A program made the position numbers and the translations under genes. Below are positions 8,446 through 16,310 of a DNA stretch of 29,969 bases, piece by piece (positions within the stretch are counted from its first letter, which is position 1; each line of letters starts with the position of its first letter). A model generated the notes under the pieces. The model searched no databases and was not told the DNA's origin. It was given only the letters and a program-made list of their open reading frames with translations. The stretch lies in assembly GCA_002403415.1 (NCBI GenBank), contig DHHS01000179.1, forward strand, positions 1 to 29,969. The letters are read 5' to 3'. The stretch is from Sphingomonas sp. UBA4766 (GTDB taxonomy: Bacteria > Pseudomonadota > Alphaproteobacteria > Sphingomonadales > Sphingomonadaceae).

Positions 8446-8921
8446 GGTGCGTCAAAGTCTGGGTTGAGGATCAGCCGCACGTCATCCCATTCGGGCACGG
8501 CTTCTACCCGCAGCGGGACCATGAAGCGCGCCCCGCCGGGACGCTCCACCTCAATCACATCGCCCGCGCCAAAATTCTCGATCTTGACCACACGCCCCAC
8601 GAGCTCGCCCGCCGGAGTGACGACCGTCAGCCCCAGCAAGTCGGCATGGTAATATTCGCCTTCCTCCAGCGGGGGCAGTGATGACCGGGGGACCGTCAGT
8701 TCGGTGCCGCGCAGCGCTTCGGCGGCGTTGCGATCGCCTATCTCGGCAAAGCGAGCAATCGCACAATTCGTCCCGTCGCGCAGGGACTTGGGCGTAAGCG
8801 CGCCCCCGTTGAAGCTTTTGTAGCGTGCCAAGTCGTCGGTAAAAACTTTCAGCCGCACTTCCCCCGTTATGCCATGCGCGCCGATGACTACGGCAAGCGT
8901 AACGGGGGCATTGCTGCGCAT
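8442..8921 (-). CDS. rimM: 16S rRNA processing protein RimM
   Basis: A 159-residue ribosome maturation factor that binds S19 and helps form the head of the 30S subunit. The N-terminal beta-barrel is marked by IGAHGITGEVRLKVFTDD (near residues 13-30). The C-terminal PRC-barrel is marked by EYYHADLLGLTVV, and the end has the usual VPLRVEAVPEWDDVRLIL segment. The ATG at 8919-8921 directly abuts the rpsP stop, and its stop overlaps the trmD start. Length and position are normal for the family. Confidence 0.95.
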   Translation of the reverse strand: MRSNAPVTLAVVIGAHGITGEVRLKVFTDDLARYKSFNGGALTPKSLRDGTNCAIARFAEIGDRNAAEALRGTELTVPRSSLPPLEEGEYYHADLLGLTVVTPAGELVGRVVKIENFGAGDVIEVERPGGARFMVPLRVEAVPEWDDVRLILNPDFDAP

Positions 8922-9377
8922 TTAGGCGTCGGCCGCAGGCGCTTCTTCGCTTGCCGCTTCTTCGGCGGGTTCCTCGGTCGCCGGTTCGGCTGCAGCAGCG
9001 GCTGCCTGTGCAGCGGCCTCCGCCGCGGCTTCCTCGGCTGCGCGCAGCTTCTCTGCCCGTTCCTCGGCGCGCTCGGTCGCCTTTTCACCGGGCTTACCCT
9101 TGTTGGGGTTATTGCGCGCGGGGCGTTCCTTCACCCCAAGTACGTCGAGGAAACGTGCGACACGGTCGGTCGGCTGCGCGCCCATCTTCAGCCAGTGCGT
9201 TGCGCGCTCGGTGTCAAGCTTGATCCGCTCCGGCGAATCCTTGGCGAGCAGCGGGTTGTAGGTCCCGATCTTCTCGATGAAGCGGCCATCGCGGGGGCTG
9301 CGCGCATCGGCGACGACGACACGGTAATAAGGGCGCTTTTTCGAACCGCCGCGCGACAAACGAATGCTGAGTGACAT
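8922..9377 (-). CDS. rpsP: 30S ribosomal protein S16 with a long acidic/Ala tail
   Basis: A 151-residue small-subunit protein needed for 30S assembly. Residues 1 to about 85 are the S16 fold (MSLSIRLSRGGSKKRPYYR, SPRDGRFIEKIGTYNP). From about residue 86 follows a low-complexity extension, first basic (RPARNNPNKGKPGEKA) and then almost only Ala, Glu and Pro to the end. Most bacterial S16 proteins end near residue 80-90; extended forms are common in alphaproteobacteria. An AAGGAAG ribosome-binding site precedes the ATG at 9375-9377. It lies 42 bases after ffh and abuts rimM. Confidence 0.96.
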   Translation of the reverse strand: MSLSIRLSRGGSKKRPYYRVVVADARSPRDGRFIEKIGTYNPLLAKDSPERIKLDTERATHWLKMGAQPTDRVARFLDVLGVKERPARNNPNKGKPGEKATERAEERAEKLRAAEEAAAEAAAQAAAAAAEPATEEPAEEAASEEAPAADA

Positions 9378-9419
9378 TAAACTTCCTTCTTGTTGATGGG
9401 TGGTTGACGGCCTGTGCCG

Positions 9420-10907
9420 TTATTTCTTCTTGTTGATGAAATTTTCGAACCCCGGGGGCATTTTGGACCCGCCAAGCCCCGGCAAGCCACCGCCTGCCTT
9501 GCCCATCAGGTCACTAATGTCCGGGCTGCCAAGCGCACCCCCGATGCCGCCCAAGCCGCCGCCCTTGCCAAGCATGGCCATCATGCCCCGGATTCCGCCC
9601 ATTTTCTTGAGCTTCTTCATGGCGCCTGCCATTTCCTGATGCATTTTGAGCAGCTTGTTCACGTCCTGAACGGTCGTGCCGCTGCCCTTGGCGACGCGGA
9701 TCTTGCGTTTTGCGTTGAGCAATTCGGGCTTTGCGCGCTCCTTGGGCGTCATCGAGCCGATCATCGCATCCATGCGAATGAGGGCGCGATCATGTCCGCC
9801 GCCGGCCAGCGCGGCCTGAGCCTTTTTCATGCCCGGTATCATCCCCGCCAGAGCACCCAGCCCGCCCATGCGCTGCATCTGCGCCAGCTGGCTGCGCAGG
9901 TCGTTCATGTCGAACTGACCCTTTTCGAGGCGTCGAGCCATCCGCTCGGCGTCTTCGACCTGAATAGCCTCGGCGGCTTTTTCAACCAGGCTGACGACAT
10001 CGCCCATGCCCAGGATGCGTCCGGCGACGCGACCGGGGTGGAACGCCTCGATCGCGTCCATCTTTTCACCGGTGCCTGCAAATTTGATCGGCTTGCCGGT
10101 GACCGCGCGCATCGACAAAGCCGCCCCGCCGCGCGCATCACCATCCATGCGGGTCAGCACCACGCCGGTCAGTGGCACTTGCTCGGTGAAACTCTGCGCG
10201 ACATTGACCGCGTCCTGACCCGTCAGCGCGTCGACCACGAGCAGGATTTCGTGCGGCCGCGAAATATCGGCAATCGCCCGCATTTCGTCCATCAACGCCT
10301 GATCGACGTGGAGCCGCCCGGCGGTGTCGAGCATCAGCACGTCAAAGCCCTGAAGCCTGGCGGCCTGCATTGCGCGTTTGGCGATCTCCACCGGGCGTTG
10401 TCCCGCGACGATAGGCAGTGTCGCAACCTCGGTCTGGGTGCCCAGCGTTGCCAGTTGCTCCTGTGCTGCAGGGCGATTGACGTCGAGCGACGCCATCAGC
10501 ACCTTCTTGCCGTCGCGCCCGCCCTGCCCCTTGCTCAGCCGTTTCGCGAGCTTGGCGGTCGTCGTGGTCTTGCCCGATCCTTGCAGCCCGACCATCATGA
10601 TGACGGCGGGCGGTGTCACGTCCAGTTCAAGCCCTGCTTCGCCGCCGCCGAGCATCTCGGTCAGTGCGTCGTTGACGATCTTGACGACCTGCTGCCCAGG
10701 CGTGACCGAGCGCAGCACATTTTGCCCCACCGCCTGTTCTGTCACCCGGTCGACGAAATCGCGCGCGACGGGCAAGGCAACGTCGGCTTCGAGCAGGGCG
10801 ACACGCACTTCGCGCATGGCCGCGCGCACATCGGCCTCGGTCAGCGCGCCACGACCGCGCAGGCGGTCGAATACGCCGCCAAGCCGGTCGCTCAAATTGT
10901 CAAACAT
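9420..10907 (-). CDS. ffh: Signal recognition particle protein Ffh (SRP54)
   Basis: A 495-residue GTPase that binds 4.5S RNA and the signal sequences of nascent membrane proteins and delivers ribosomes to FtsY. The N domain is at about 1-90. The G domain shows the P-loop GLQGSGKT (107-114), DTAGR (194-198) and TRMDGD (about 252-257). The methionine-rich M domain follows from about 300 and includes MQRMGGLGALAGMIPG and SGTTVQDVNKLLK. The C-terminus is Gly-rich and ends KMPPGFENFINKKK. The ATG at 10905-10907 gives the standard MFDNLSDRLGGVFDRL start. It is the first gene of the five-gene operon, with its promoter expected in the 218-base gap upstream. Confidence 0.97.
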   Translation of the reverse strand: MFDNLSDRLGGVFDRLRGRGALTEADVRAAMREVRVALLEADVALPVARDFVDRVTEQAVGQNVLRSVTPGQQVVKIVNDALTEMLGGGEAGLELDVTPPAVIMMVGLQGSGKTTTTAKLAKRLSKGQGGRDGKKVLMASLDVNRPAAQEQLATLGTQTEVATLPIVAGQRPVEIAKRAMQAARLQGFDVLMLDTAGRLHVDQALMDEMRAIADISRPHEILLVVDALTGQDAVNVAQSFTEQVPLTGVVLTRMDGDARGGAALSMRAVTGKPIKFAGTGEKMDAIEAFHPGRVAGRILGMGDVVSLVEKAAEAIQVEDAERMARRLEKGQFDMNDLRSQLAQMQRMGGLGALAGMIPGMKKAQAALAGGGHDRALIRMDAMIGSMTPKERAKPELLNAKRKIRVAKGSGTTVQDVNKLLKMHQEMAGAMKKLKKMGGIRGMMAMLGKGGGLGGIGGALGSPDISDLMGKAGGGLPGLGGSKMPPGFENFINKKK

Positions 10908-10967
10908 GGTTCGCGCCGAACATCAAACACCCTCGTCAGTCGCTGCTCATCGGAATAAACGCAAAAT

Positions 10968-11039
10968 AAGCTGGCGGACGAAACCTCGTCGGCCAGCTTT
11001 GCCCCGCAGGGCATGGATCTTGCGCTTTCGAATGAAAGC
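10968..11039. other. Three adjacent stem-loops between ffh and the GGDEF-EAL gene
   Basis: The 218-base gap between the divergent ffh and GGDEF-EAL genes holds three consecutive inverted repeats. At 10968-10999 an 8-bp stem AAGCTGGC/GCCAGCTT and a 5-bp stem GACGA/TCGTC are stacked with one G-G mismatch around the loop AACC. At 11001-11012 lies GCCC-CGCA-GGGC. At 11024-11039 lies GCTTTC-GAAT-GAAAGC. On the minus strand the first stem is followed by ATTTTG, so it might end a short transcript or sit in the ffh leader. It could also be a small RNA. It does not contain the GGAAGGAAGCAGC-type loop of SRP RNA. A perfect palindrome, GGCTTAAGCC, lies further on at 11084-11093. Confidence 0.5.
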
Positions 11040-11125
11040 AGGGCCGATTTGATAGCGCAATCATCATGCTTTTGCAACCATGCGGCTTAAGCCTGTCTTG
11101 AGGGCTGATCCGGCATGACAAGCAC

Positions 11126-12769
11126 ATGATGACGCATCCGCCACAATCCCGTATTCCCGCAAACGAGCCTTCGAGCGAGAAGCCGCCATCCGCTGCACCT
11201 GATCGGCTGGGTCGGCTCATCACCATTGTTGCGACGGCGATGTTCGTGGCCACCGGCGGCGCGGCGCTATCGATGTTGTTTGACGCAACCGGGGGGATAT
11301 CAGTCGATCGGGTGCTGTTAATCGCGCTCCTGCTCAATATCGCGCTGATCCTGTTCGGGTGGCGGCGCGATTCGGCGATTCGCGAGGCGGCTTTACTGAA
11401 CGCGGCGGCGGAGGCGCGCGCGCTGGCGCAGGCGACCCGTGATCCGCTGACCGGTCTGGTCAATCGTCGCGCGCTGGTGGAGGATGGCTGCGCAATGATC
11501 GCGCAGGCCAAACGCCGCTATAAGGCAGTGGCGCTGTTGATGGTCAATATCGACCAGTTCCGGCGCATCAACCACTACCACGGTCACGCGATTGGTGACG
11601 CCTTGCTCCGCGAGTTCGCCGACGCGATTGCGGTGGTGGCGCCTGCGGGCGCGCTGCTCGCACGGCCCGGTGGCGACGGCTTTGCCTGTGCCGTGCTGTT
11701 CGATCCCGCCGTGCCGCAAACGGTCGATCGGCTCGCCGAACGGCTGATGTCGCGCATGGCAACGCCGTTTACGATCGCCGGGCTTGAGCTCCATCTCAGC
11801 GCGTCGATTGGCGTTGCGCGCACCGATGCCGATAACCCGACCATCGAAGCCTTGCTCCGCAGCGCCGACATCGCGCTTGGCGCGGCCAAGGCGGCAGGCG
11901 GGCGTCAGACCATCTGGTTCGATGCGTCGATGGAACGCGCGCTTCAGGCGCGGGCCGATATCGCCGACGGACTACGCCGTGCCATCCCTGCGCGTGAGAT
12001 CATCCCCTATTTCGATCCGCAGATCGACCTGGCGACCGGCCAGCTAATCGCGTTTGAAATGCTCGCCCGTTGGAACCATCCGAAGCATGGCATCATCACC
12101 CCCGAAAGCTTTATCGCCATTGCCGAGGAAACCGGTGCGATGAACGAGCTGTCTTTTGCTCTCATGCGCCATGCCCTGGTCGAAGCACGCGATTGGGCGC
12201 CGGGGCTGAAGCTGTCCGTCAACATCGCACCCAGCCAGATCGGCGATGCCCGATTTGCGCAGCGCTTGCTTCAGCTTTTGACCGAAATCGGGTTTCCGGC
12301 GGATCGACTTGAAATCGAAATTACCGAAGCCGCACTTTTTGCCGATCTCGCCATGGCGCAAACGGTGATTGCCAGTCTGAAAAATCAGGGGATCGGGATC
12401 GTCCTTGACGATTTCGGTACGGGCTATTCCTCGCTTGCACATTTGCGGGCTTTGCCGTTTGACCGGCTGAAGGTCGACCGTAGCTTCATTGCCTCCATCA
12501 ACGACAGCGGCGATAGCGCCGCCATCGTCACCGCTATCGTCCGGCTGGGCGAAAGCCTAAACCTCGCCATCACGGCCGAGGGGGTGGAGAATGCGCCGAC
12601 GGCGGCGCGGATGCAGGCCATGGGGGCGTCGCGCGCGCAGGGCTATCATTATGGCAAGCCGATGAACGCCGCACAGACCCGCGCGGTGCTGGCGCAGCGG
12701 CATTTGTTGCGGCAAGCGTCGGCGCTCGACATGGCCGAACAGTCGGCCAGGGTGCGGCAATCGGCGTGA
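11126..12769 (+). CDS. Membrane GGDEF-EAL protein, probable c-di-GMP phosphodiesterase
   Basis: A 547-residue cyclic-di-GMP signalling protein. Two membrane helices (about 29-50 and 64-82) are followed by a GGDEF domain (RDPLTGLVNRRAL, then GGDGF at 182-186) and an EAL domain. The essential glutamate of GG[DE]EF is a glycine here, so cyclase activity is unlikely. The EAL domain keeps its key residues: Glu311 in the EML form of EAL, Asn in NIAPSQ, EITE, DDFGTGYSSL, the Lys of KVDRSF, Glu in AEGVE and Gln in AQGYHYGKP. The protein is therefore predicted to hydrolyse c-di-GMP, with the GGDEF half perhaps binding GTP as a regulator. Two ATG codons are adjacent at 11126 and 11129 and the ribosome-binding site is weak. 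The gene stands alone, 38 bases before mtaB. Confidence 0.92.
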   Translation: MMTHPPQSRIPANEPSSEKPPSAAPDRLGRLITIVATAMFVATGGAALSMLFDATGGISVDRVLLIALLLNIALILFGWRRDSAIREAALLNAAAEARALAQATRDPLTGLVNRRALVEDGCAMIAQAKRRYKAVALLMVNIDQFRRINHYHGHAIGDALLREFADAIAVVAPAGALLARPGGDGFACAVLFDPAVPQTVDRLAERLMSRMATPFTIAGLELHLSASIGVARTDADNPTIEALLRSADIALGAAKAAGGRQTIWFDASMERALQARADIADGLRRAIPAREIIPYFDPQIDLATGQLIAFEMLARWNHPKHGIITPESFIAIAEETGAMNELSFALMRHALVEARDWAPGLKLSVNIAPSQIGDARFAQRLLQLLTEIGFPADRLEIEITEAALFADLAMAQTVIASLKNQGIGIVLDDFGTGYSSLAHLRALPFDRLKVDRSFIASINDSGDSAAIVTAIVRLGESLNLAITAEGVENAPTAARMQAMGASRAQGYHYGKPMNAAQTRAVLAQRHLLRQASALDMAEQSARVRQSA

Positions 12770-12807
12770 TGTGGACTTAAGCGCCCACCCCGCCTAGAGG
12801 ATCGGCA

Positions 12808-14070
12808 ATGAACACCGCCGCTGTGCCATGCGATCCGACAATCATCACGCTTGGTTGTCGCCTGAACCTTGCCGAGAGCGAAACGATCCGCGCGATAAAT
12901 GCCGGTCGGGCGGTGGTGGTGGTTAATAGCTGTGCGGTGACCAATATGGCGGTCGCACAGACCCGCGCCGCGATCCGCCGAGCCCGGCGTCTTCACCCGG
13001 AAGCGGAACTGACCGTTACGGGGTGCGCCGCGCAGATCGACCCGGCCGGGTTTGCAGCGATGCCCGAGGTTGACCGAGTAATTGGTAATGCCCAAAAGCT
13101 CGATCCCGCCGCTTGGGGCGCGACCGAGCCTGTCGTGGTCGAGGACATTATGGCCGTGCGCAAGACTGCGCCGCATCTGGCGGTAAGCTTTGCCGATCAT
13201 GTGCGTGCGTTTGTCGAGGTGCAGAATGGCTGCGATCACCGGTGCACCTTTTGCGCGATTCCTTTTGGGCGGGGGAATAGCCGTTCGGTGCCCGCAGGCG
13301 CGGTGATCGACCGGGTGGCTGCGCTTGTCGATGCCGGGCACCGCGAAGTCGTGCTGACGGGTGTTGATTTGACCAGCTATGGCCCCGATTTACCAGGCAC
13401 GCCCAGTCTGGCGCTGCTCGTCGAGCGGATTTTGCGGCACGTGCCGGGGTTGGAGCGGTTGCGGCTATCCTCGCTCGATTCGATCGAGATTGATGATCGG
13501 CTGCTTGCGTTGTTGACGGGGGAAGCGCGGGTGATGCCGCATGTGCATTTGTCGCTTCAGGCGGGCGACGACATGGTGCTGAAGCGGATGAAGCGCCGTC
13601 ACGTTCGTGCGGATTCGGTTCGGCTGGTCAACCAGCTCAAGGCTGCGCGCTCCGATATCGCAATCGGCGCGGATCTGATCGCCGGTTTTCCCACCGAGGA
13701 TGCGAGTATGTTCGCCAATACGCTCGCGCTGATCGACGATTGCGACATCGTCCATGCGCACATCTTTCCCTATTCACCCCGGATCGGCACACCGGCGGCC
13801 CGTATGCCGCAAGTAGCCGCCGATGTGCGCAAAGCACGTGCGGCAATGCTGCGCGAGGCGGCGGCGCGGCGGCGTGCCCGGTGGCTGCGCAGCCTGATCG
13901 GCTCGCGGCAGGCCGTGCTGGTCGAACGGCCCGGCACACGTGGCCATGCGGGCAATTTCGCCGAAGTCGCACTGCCCGCCGCCGCGATTGGCAGGGTGCA
14001 GGAAGTAACCATTACCGGTGTCACCGATGGCATGTTGATCGGTGCTGCAACCGCTGCAGCGGCCGCATGA
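12808..14070 (+). CDS. mtaB: tRNA (t6A37) methylthiotransferase MtaB
   Basis: A 420-residue radical-SAM enzyme that converts t6A to ms2t6A at position 37 of ANN-decoding tRNAs. The N-terminal methylthiotransferase domain supplies Cys17 (TLGCRLN), Cys42 (NSCAVT) and Cys73 (TGCAAQ) for one 4Fe-4S cluster. The radical-SAM motif has Cys142, Cys146 and Cys149 (CDHRCTFC). The C-terminal part after about 350 looks like a short TRAM-type domain. The TLGCRLN and NSCAVTNMA signatures fit the MtaB branch better than MiaB or RimO. The stop overlaps the ftsY start as ATGA, so the two are translationally coupled. Confidence 0.9.
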   Translation: MNTAAVPCDPTIITLGCRLNLAESETIRAINAGRAVVVVNSCAVTNMAVAQTRAAIRRARRLHPEAELTVTGCAAQIDPAGFAAMPEVDRVIGNAQKLDPAAWGATEPVVVEDIMAVRKTAPHLAVSFADHVRAFVEVQNGCDHRCTFCAIPFGRGNSRSVPAGAVIDRVAALVDAGHREVVLTGVDLTSYGPDLPGTPSLALLVERILRHVPGLERLRLSSLDSIEIDDRLLALLTGEARVMPHVHLSLQAGDDMVLKRMKRRHVRADSVRLVNQLKAARSDIAIGADLIAGFPTEDASMFANTLALIDDCDIVHAHIFPYSPRIGTPAARMPQVAADVRKARAAMLREAAARRRARWLRSLIGSRQAVLVERPGTRGHAGNFAEVALPAAAIGRVQEVTITGVTDGMLIGAATAAAAA

Positions 14071-14993
14071 GCAGTTGGCACGAGCGCCTGCTCGGCGGGT
14101 TCAAGCGCACGTCGGAGCGGTTGATCGGTAACCTGACCGGGCTTGGCGCCGGCCCGCTCGACCGTGCGACGCTTGACGAGATCGAGGAAGCGCTGATCGC
14201 GTCGGACCTTGGGCCCGGGATGGCAGCGCGCACCCGCGCGCGGCTGGCCAATGGCAGCTTTGAGCGCAATCTGGAGGAATTGGGTATCCGGCTGATCGTG
14301 GCGGACGAGATTGAGCAGGCGCTGGCCCCGGTGGCGCACCCCCTTGTCCGTCGGCCCGATGCGCGCCCGCACGTCATCCTTGTCATCGGCGTCAATGGGT
14401 CGGGCAAGACGACAACGATCGCTAAGCTCGCGCATCGCTTCACCAACGAAGGCCAGCGCGTGATGCTGGCCGCAGGGGACACGTTTCGCGCGGCCGCGAT
14501 TGGTCAGCTTGCGACCTGGGCCGAGCGGATCGGCGTGCCGATTGTGCGTGGGGCAGAAGGCGGCGATCCGGCGGGGATCGTCCATGATGCCGCGCGTCAG
14601 GCCGTCGCTCAGGACATCGACGTACTGATCGTCGACACCGCCGGTCGCCTCCACAACAAGCGCGAGCTGATGGACGAGCTGGCCAAGATCAAGCGCACGC
14701 TGGGCAAGCTCGACCCCTCGGCACCCCACGATGTGCTGTTGGTGCTCGACGCGACCACCGGCCAGAATGCGCTCACCCAAATTGAGGTGTTTCAGGAAGT
14801 GGCGGGCGTGACTGGTCTCGTCATGACCAAGCTTGACGGCAGCGCGCGCGGCGGCGTGCTGGTGGCAGCAGCAGAGAAGTTTGGCCTCCCCATCCACGCG
14901 ATCGGGCTAGGCGAGGGGATCGGCGATCTGCGCCCATTTGAGCCCCGCGAAGTCGCCCGCATCATCGCCGGCATCGACCGGCCGAGCGCATGA
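14067..14993 (+). CDS. ftsY: Signal recognition particle receptor FtsY
   Basis: A 308-residue membrane-associated GTPase that receives Ffh-ribosome complexes. The N domain is at about 1-90. The G domain has the P-loop GVNGSGKT (108-115), GDTFRAAA (about 137-144), DTAGR (190-194) and TKLDGSARGG (254-263). It lacks the long acidic A domain of the E. coli protein, which is normal in many alphaproteobacteria. The start ATG at 14067 overlaps the mtaB stop; the frame is open further upstream but that part lies inside mtaB and is not FtsY-like. The stop overlaps yciB as ATGA. Confidence 0.96.
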   Translation: MSSWHERLLGGFKRTSERLIGNLTGLGAGPLDRATLDEIEEALIASDLGPGMAARTRARLANGSFERNLEELGIRLIVADEIEQALAPVAHPLVRRPDARPHVILVIGVNGSGKTTTIAKLAHRFTNEGQRVMLAAGDTFRAAAIGQLATWAERIGVPIVRGAEGGDPAGIVHDAARQAVAQDIDVLIVDTAGRLHNKRELMDELAKIKRTLGKLDPSAPHDVLLVLDATTGQNALTQIEVFQEVAGVTGLVMTKLDGSARGGVLVAAAEKFGLPIHAIGLGEGIGDLRPFEPREVARIIAGIDRPSA

Positions 14994-15595
14994 CCGAATA
15001 TCCCCCCGCCCCCTCTCGTCCCGTGCCGCACCCCGCGCTGCCGCTGATGCTCGATTACGGGCCACTGCTGGTGTTTTTCGTCATCTATCGGCTGAGCGAT
15101 GTGTTTGCGGGGACACTCGCCTTCATGCTGGCGATTGTCGTTGCAGTCGCGGTGTCGCGGTGGCGGCTTGGCCGCGTGTCGCCGATGCTGTGGCTGTCGG
15201 CGATTCTGGTGATCGGCTTTGGCGGGCTGACGCTCTACCTTCATGATGAGCGGTTTATTCAATTCAAGCCGACGGTGATCTACGCGCTGCTCTCCATGCT
15301 TTTGTTTGGCGGGCTGTTTATGGGCCGCCCGCTGCTCAAATATCTGCTGGAGGCAGCTTATGAGGGCCTGAGTGATCGCGGCTGGATGCTCCTGTCGCGC
15401 AATTGGGCGATCTGGTTCGCGGCGATGGCGGTGGCGAATGAAGTGATGCGCGCGACGCTCAGCTTTGATGCGTGGTTATCGGCAAAGCTGTGGGGCGTGT
15501 CGATCGCGACTTTGGTATTTGCCGCTGCCAATGTGCCGATGCTGATGCGTCACGGGCTTGGCAGTGAATCGGCCCGCATCCCGCCGAAAGAGTAA
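14990..15595 (+). CDS. yciB: YciB/IspZ inner-membrane protein (septation protein A family)
   Basis: A 201-residue integral membrane protein with about five or six hydrophobic helices. The family signature is visible: LLVFFVIY near the start, then IQFKPTVIYALLSMLLFGG and the RNWAIWFAAMAVANEV segment. In E. coli this family interacts with elongation and division proteins and affects envelope integrity; the molecular function is not settled. It overlaps ftsY by four bases and closes the mtaB-ftsY-yciB operon. A strong hairpin begins directly after its stop. Confidence 0.92.
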   Translation: MTEYPPAPSRPVPHPALPLMLDYGPLLVFFVIYRLSDVFAGTLAFMLAIVVAVAVSRWRLGRVSPMLWLSAILVIGFGGLTLYLHDERFIQFKPTVIYALLSMLLFGGLFMGRPLLKYLLEAAYEGLSDRGWMLLSRNWAIWFAAMAVANEVMRATLSFDAWLSAKLWGVSIATLVFAAANVPMLMRHGLGSESARIPPKE

Positions 15596-15621
15596 GGGCC
15601 CCGCCGCCTTTGGCGAGGCCC
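15596..15621. terminator. Hairpin between convergent yciB and sodB
   Basis: Directly after the yciB stop, GGGCC and CGCC pair with GGCG and GGCCC around a short GCCTTT loop, with one C-A mismatch, giving a nine-pair stem. It fills the 34-base space between two convergent genes, so it can serve as a terminator for both. No clear T-run follows on the plus strand; on the minus strand TTACTCTTT follows. Confidence 0.6.
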
Positions 15622-15629
15622 GATCCCCT

Positions 15630-16250
15630 TCACCCCTGATCGGCGCGGGCAATGCCATTGCCGTCAAGATTCTGCGCGGCGAATTCCCAGTTCAGGATCT
15701 TGCCCGTCACCGCTTCGAGATAGCCGGGGCGGGCATTGCGATAATCGATGTAATAGGCATGTTCCCAAACATCGATCGTGAGCAGCGGGGTCATCCCCTC
15801 ATAAGCGACCGGCGAGTCGGCGTCGTGGAGCGACGTGACCTTCAGCTTGCCGCCGTCGAGGACCAGCCAGCCCCAGCCGCTTGCGAAGTGGTTGGCGGAT
15901 TCGGCGATCAGCGCCTTTACCAGCGCGTCGGTTGAGCCGAAATCGGCGTCGATCATTTCGGCCAGCTTGCCCGACGGCGCCTGATAATCGGGGGTCAGCG
16001 AGTGCCAGAAGAAGGTGTGGTTCCAGATTTGCGCCGAATTGTTGAACAGGCCCTTGTCGCCCTTTTCCTTGGCAACGCGGATCACTTCGGAGAGTTTTGC
16101 GCCCTCCAGCCCTTTTTCGGCCAGCATCCCGTTGGTCTTGTCGACATAAGCCTTGTGATGCTTGCCATGGTGGAAATCAAAGGTTTCGGCCGACATGGTC
16201 GGGGCAAGCGCATCCTTGGCATAGGGCAGCGGGGGCAGTTCGAAAGCCAT
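15630..16250 (-). CDS. sodB: Superoxide dismutase, iron type
   Basis: A 206-residue enzyme that disproportionates superoxide in the cytoplasm. The metal ligands are His27 (FHHGKHH), His78 (AQIWNHTFFW), Asp160 and His164 (DVWEHAYYIDY). The residues AQIWNHTFFW, SGWGWLV and the ending NARPGYLEAV match iron SODs, although the metal cannot be proved from sequence alone. The ATG at 16248-16250 has an AGGAGA ribosome-binding site and gives MAFELPPLPYAKDAL. A start ten codons further upstream is not supported. It lies 60 bases downstream of pspF on the same strand, so it may have its own promoter or receive transcripts from pspF. Confidence 0.95.
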   Translation of the reverse strand: MAFELPPLPYAKDALAPTMSAETFDFHHGKHHKAYVDKTNGMLAEKGLEGAKLSEVIRVAKEKGDKGLFNNSAQIWNHTFFWHSLTPDYQAPSGKLAEMIDADFGSTDALVKALIAESANHFASGWGWLVLDGGKLKVTSLHDADSPVAYEGMTPLLTIDVWEHAYYIDYRNARPGYLEAVTGKILNWEFAAQNLDGNGIARADQG

Positions 16251-16310
16251 CGGGTTTCTCCTGTTGTGGTCGCCGCTCAATTGGCCCCGCGCGGGCGTCT
16301 GCGCAAGGAT

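Noticed and set aside
9414..10958. 514-codon open frame on the plus strand
   Set aside because: It is the complement of ffh, a certain gene. High GC keeps the antisense frame open.
10960..11040. SRP (4.5S) RNA next to ffh
   Set aside because: The stem-loops lack the conserved tetraloop region and GGAAGGAAGCAGC-type sequence of bacterial SRP RNA.
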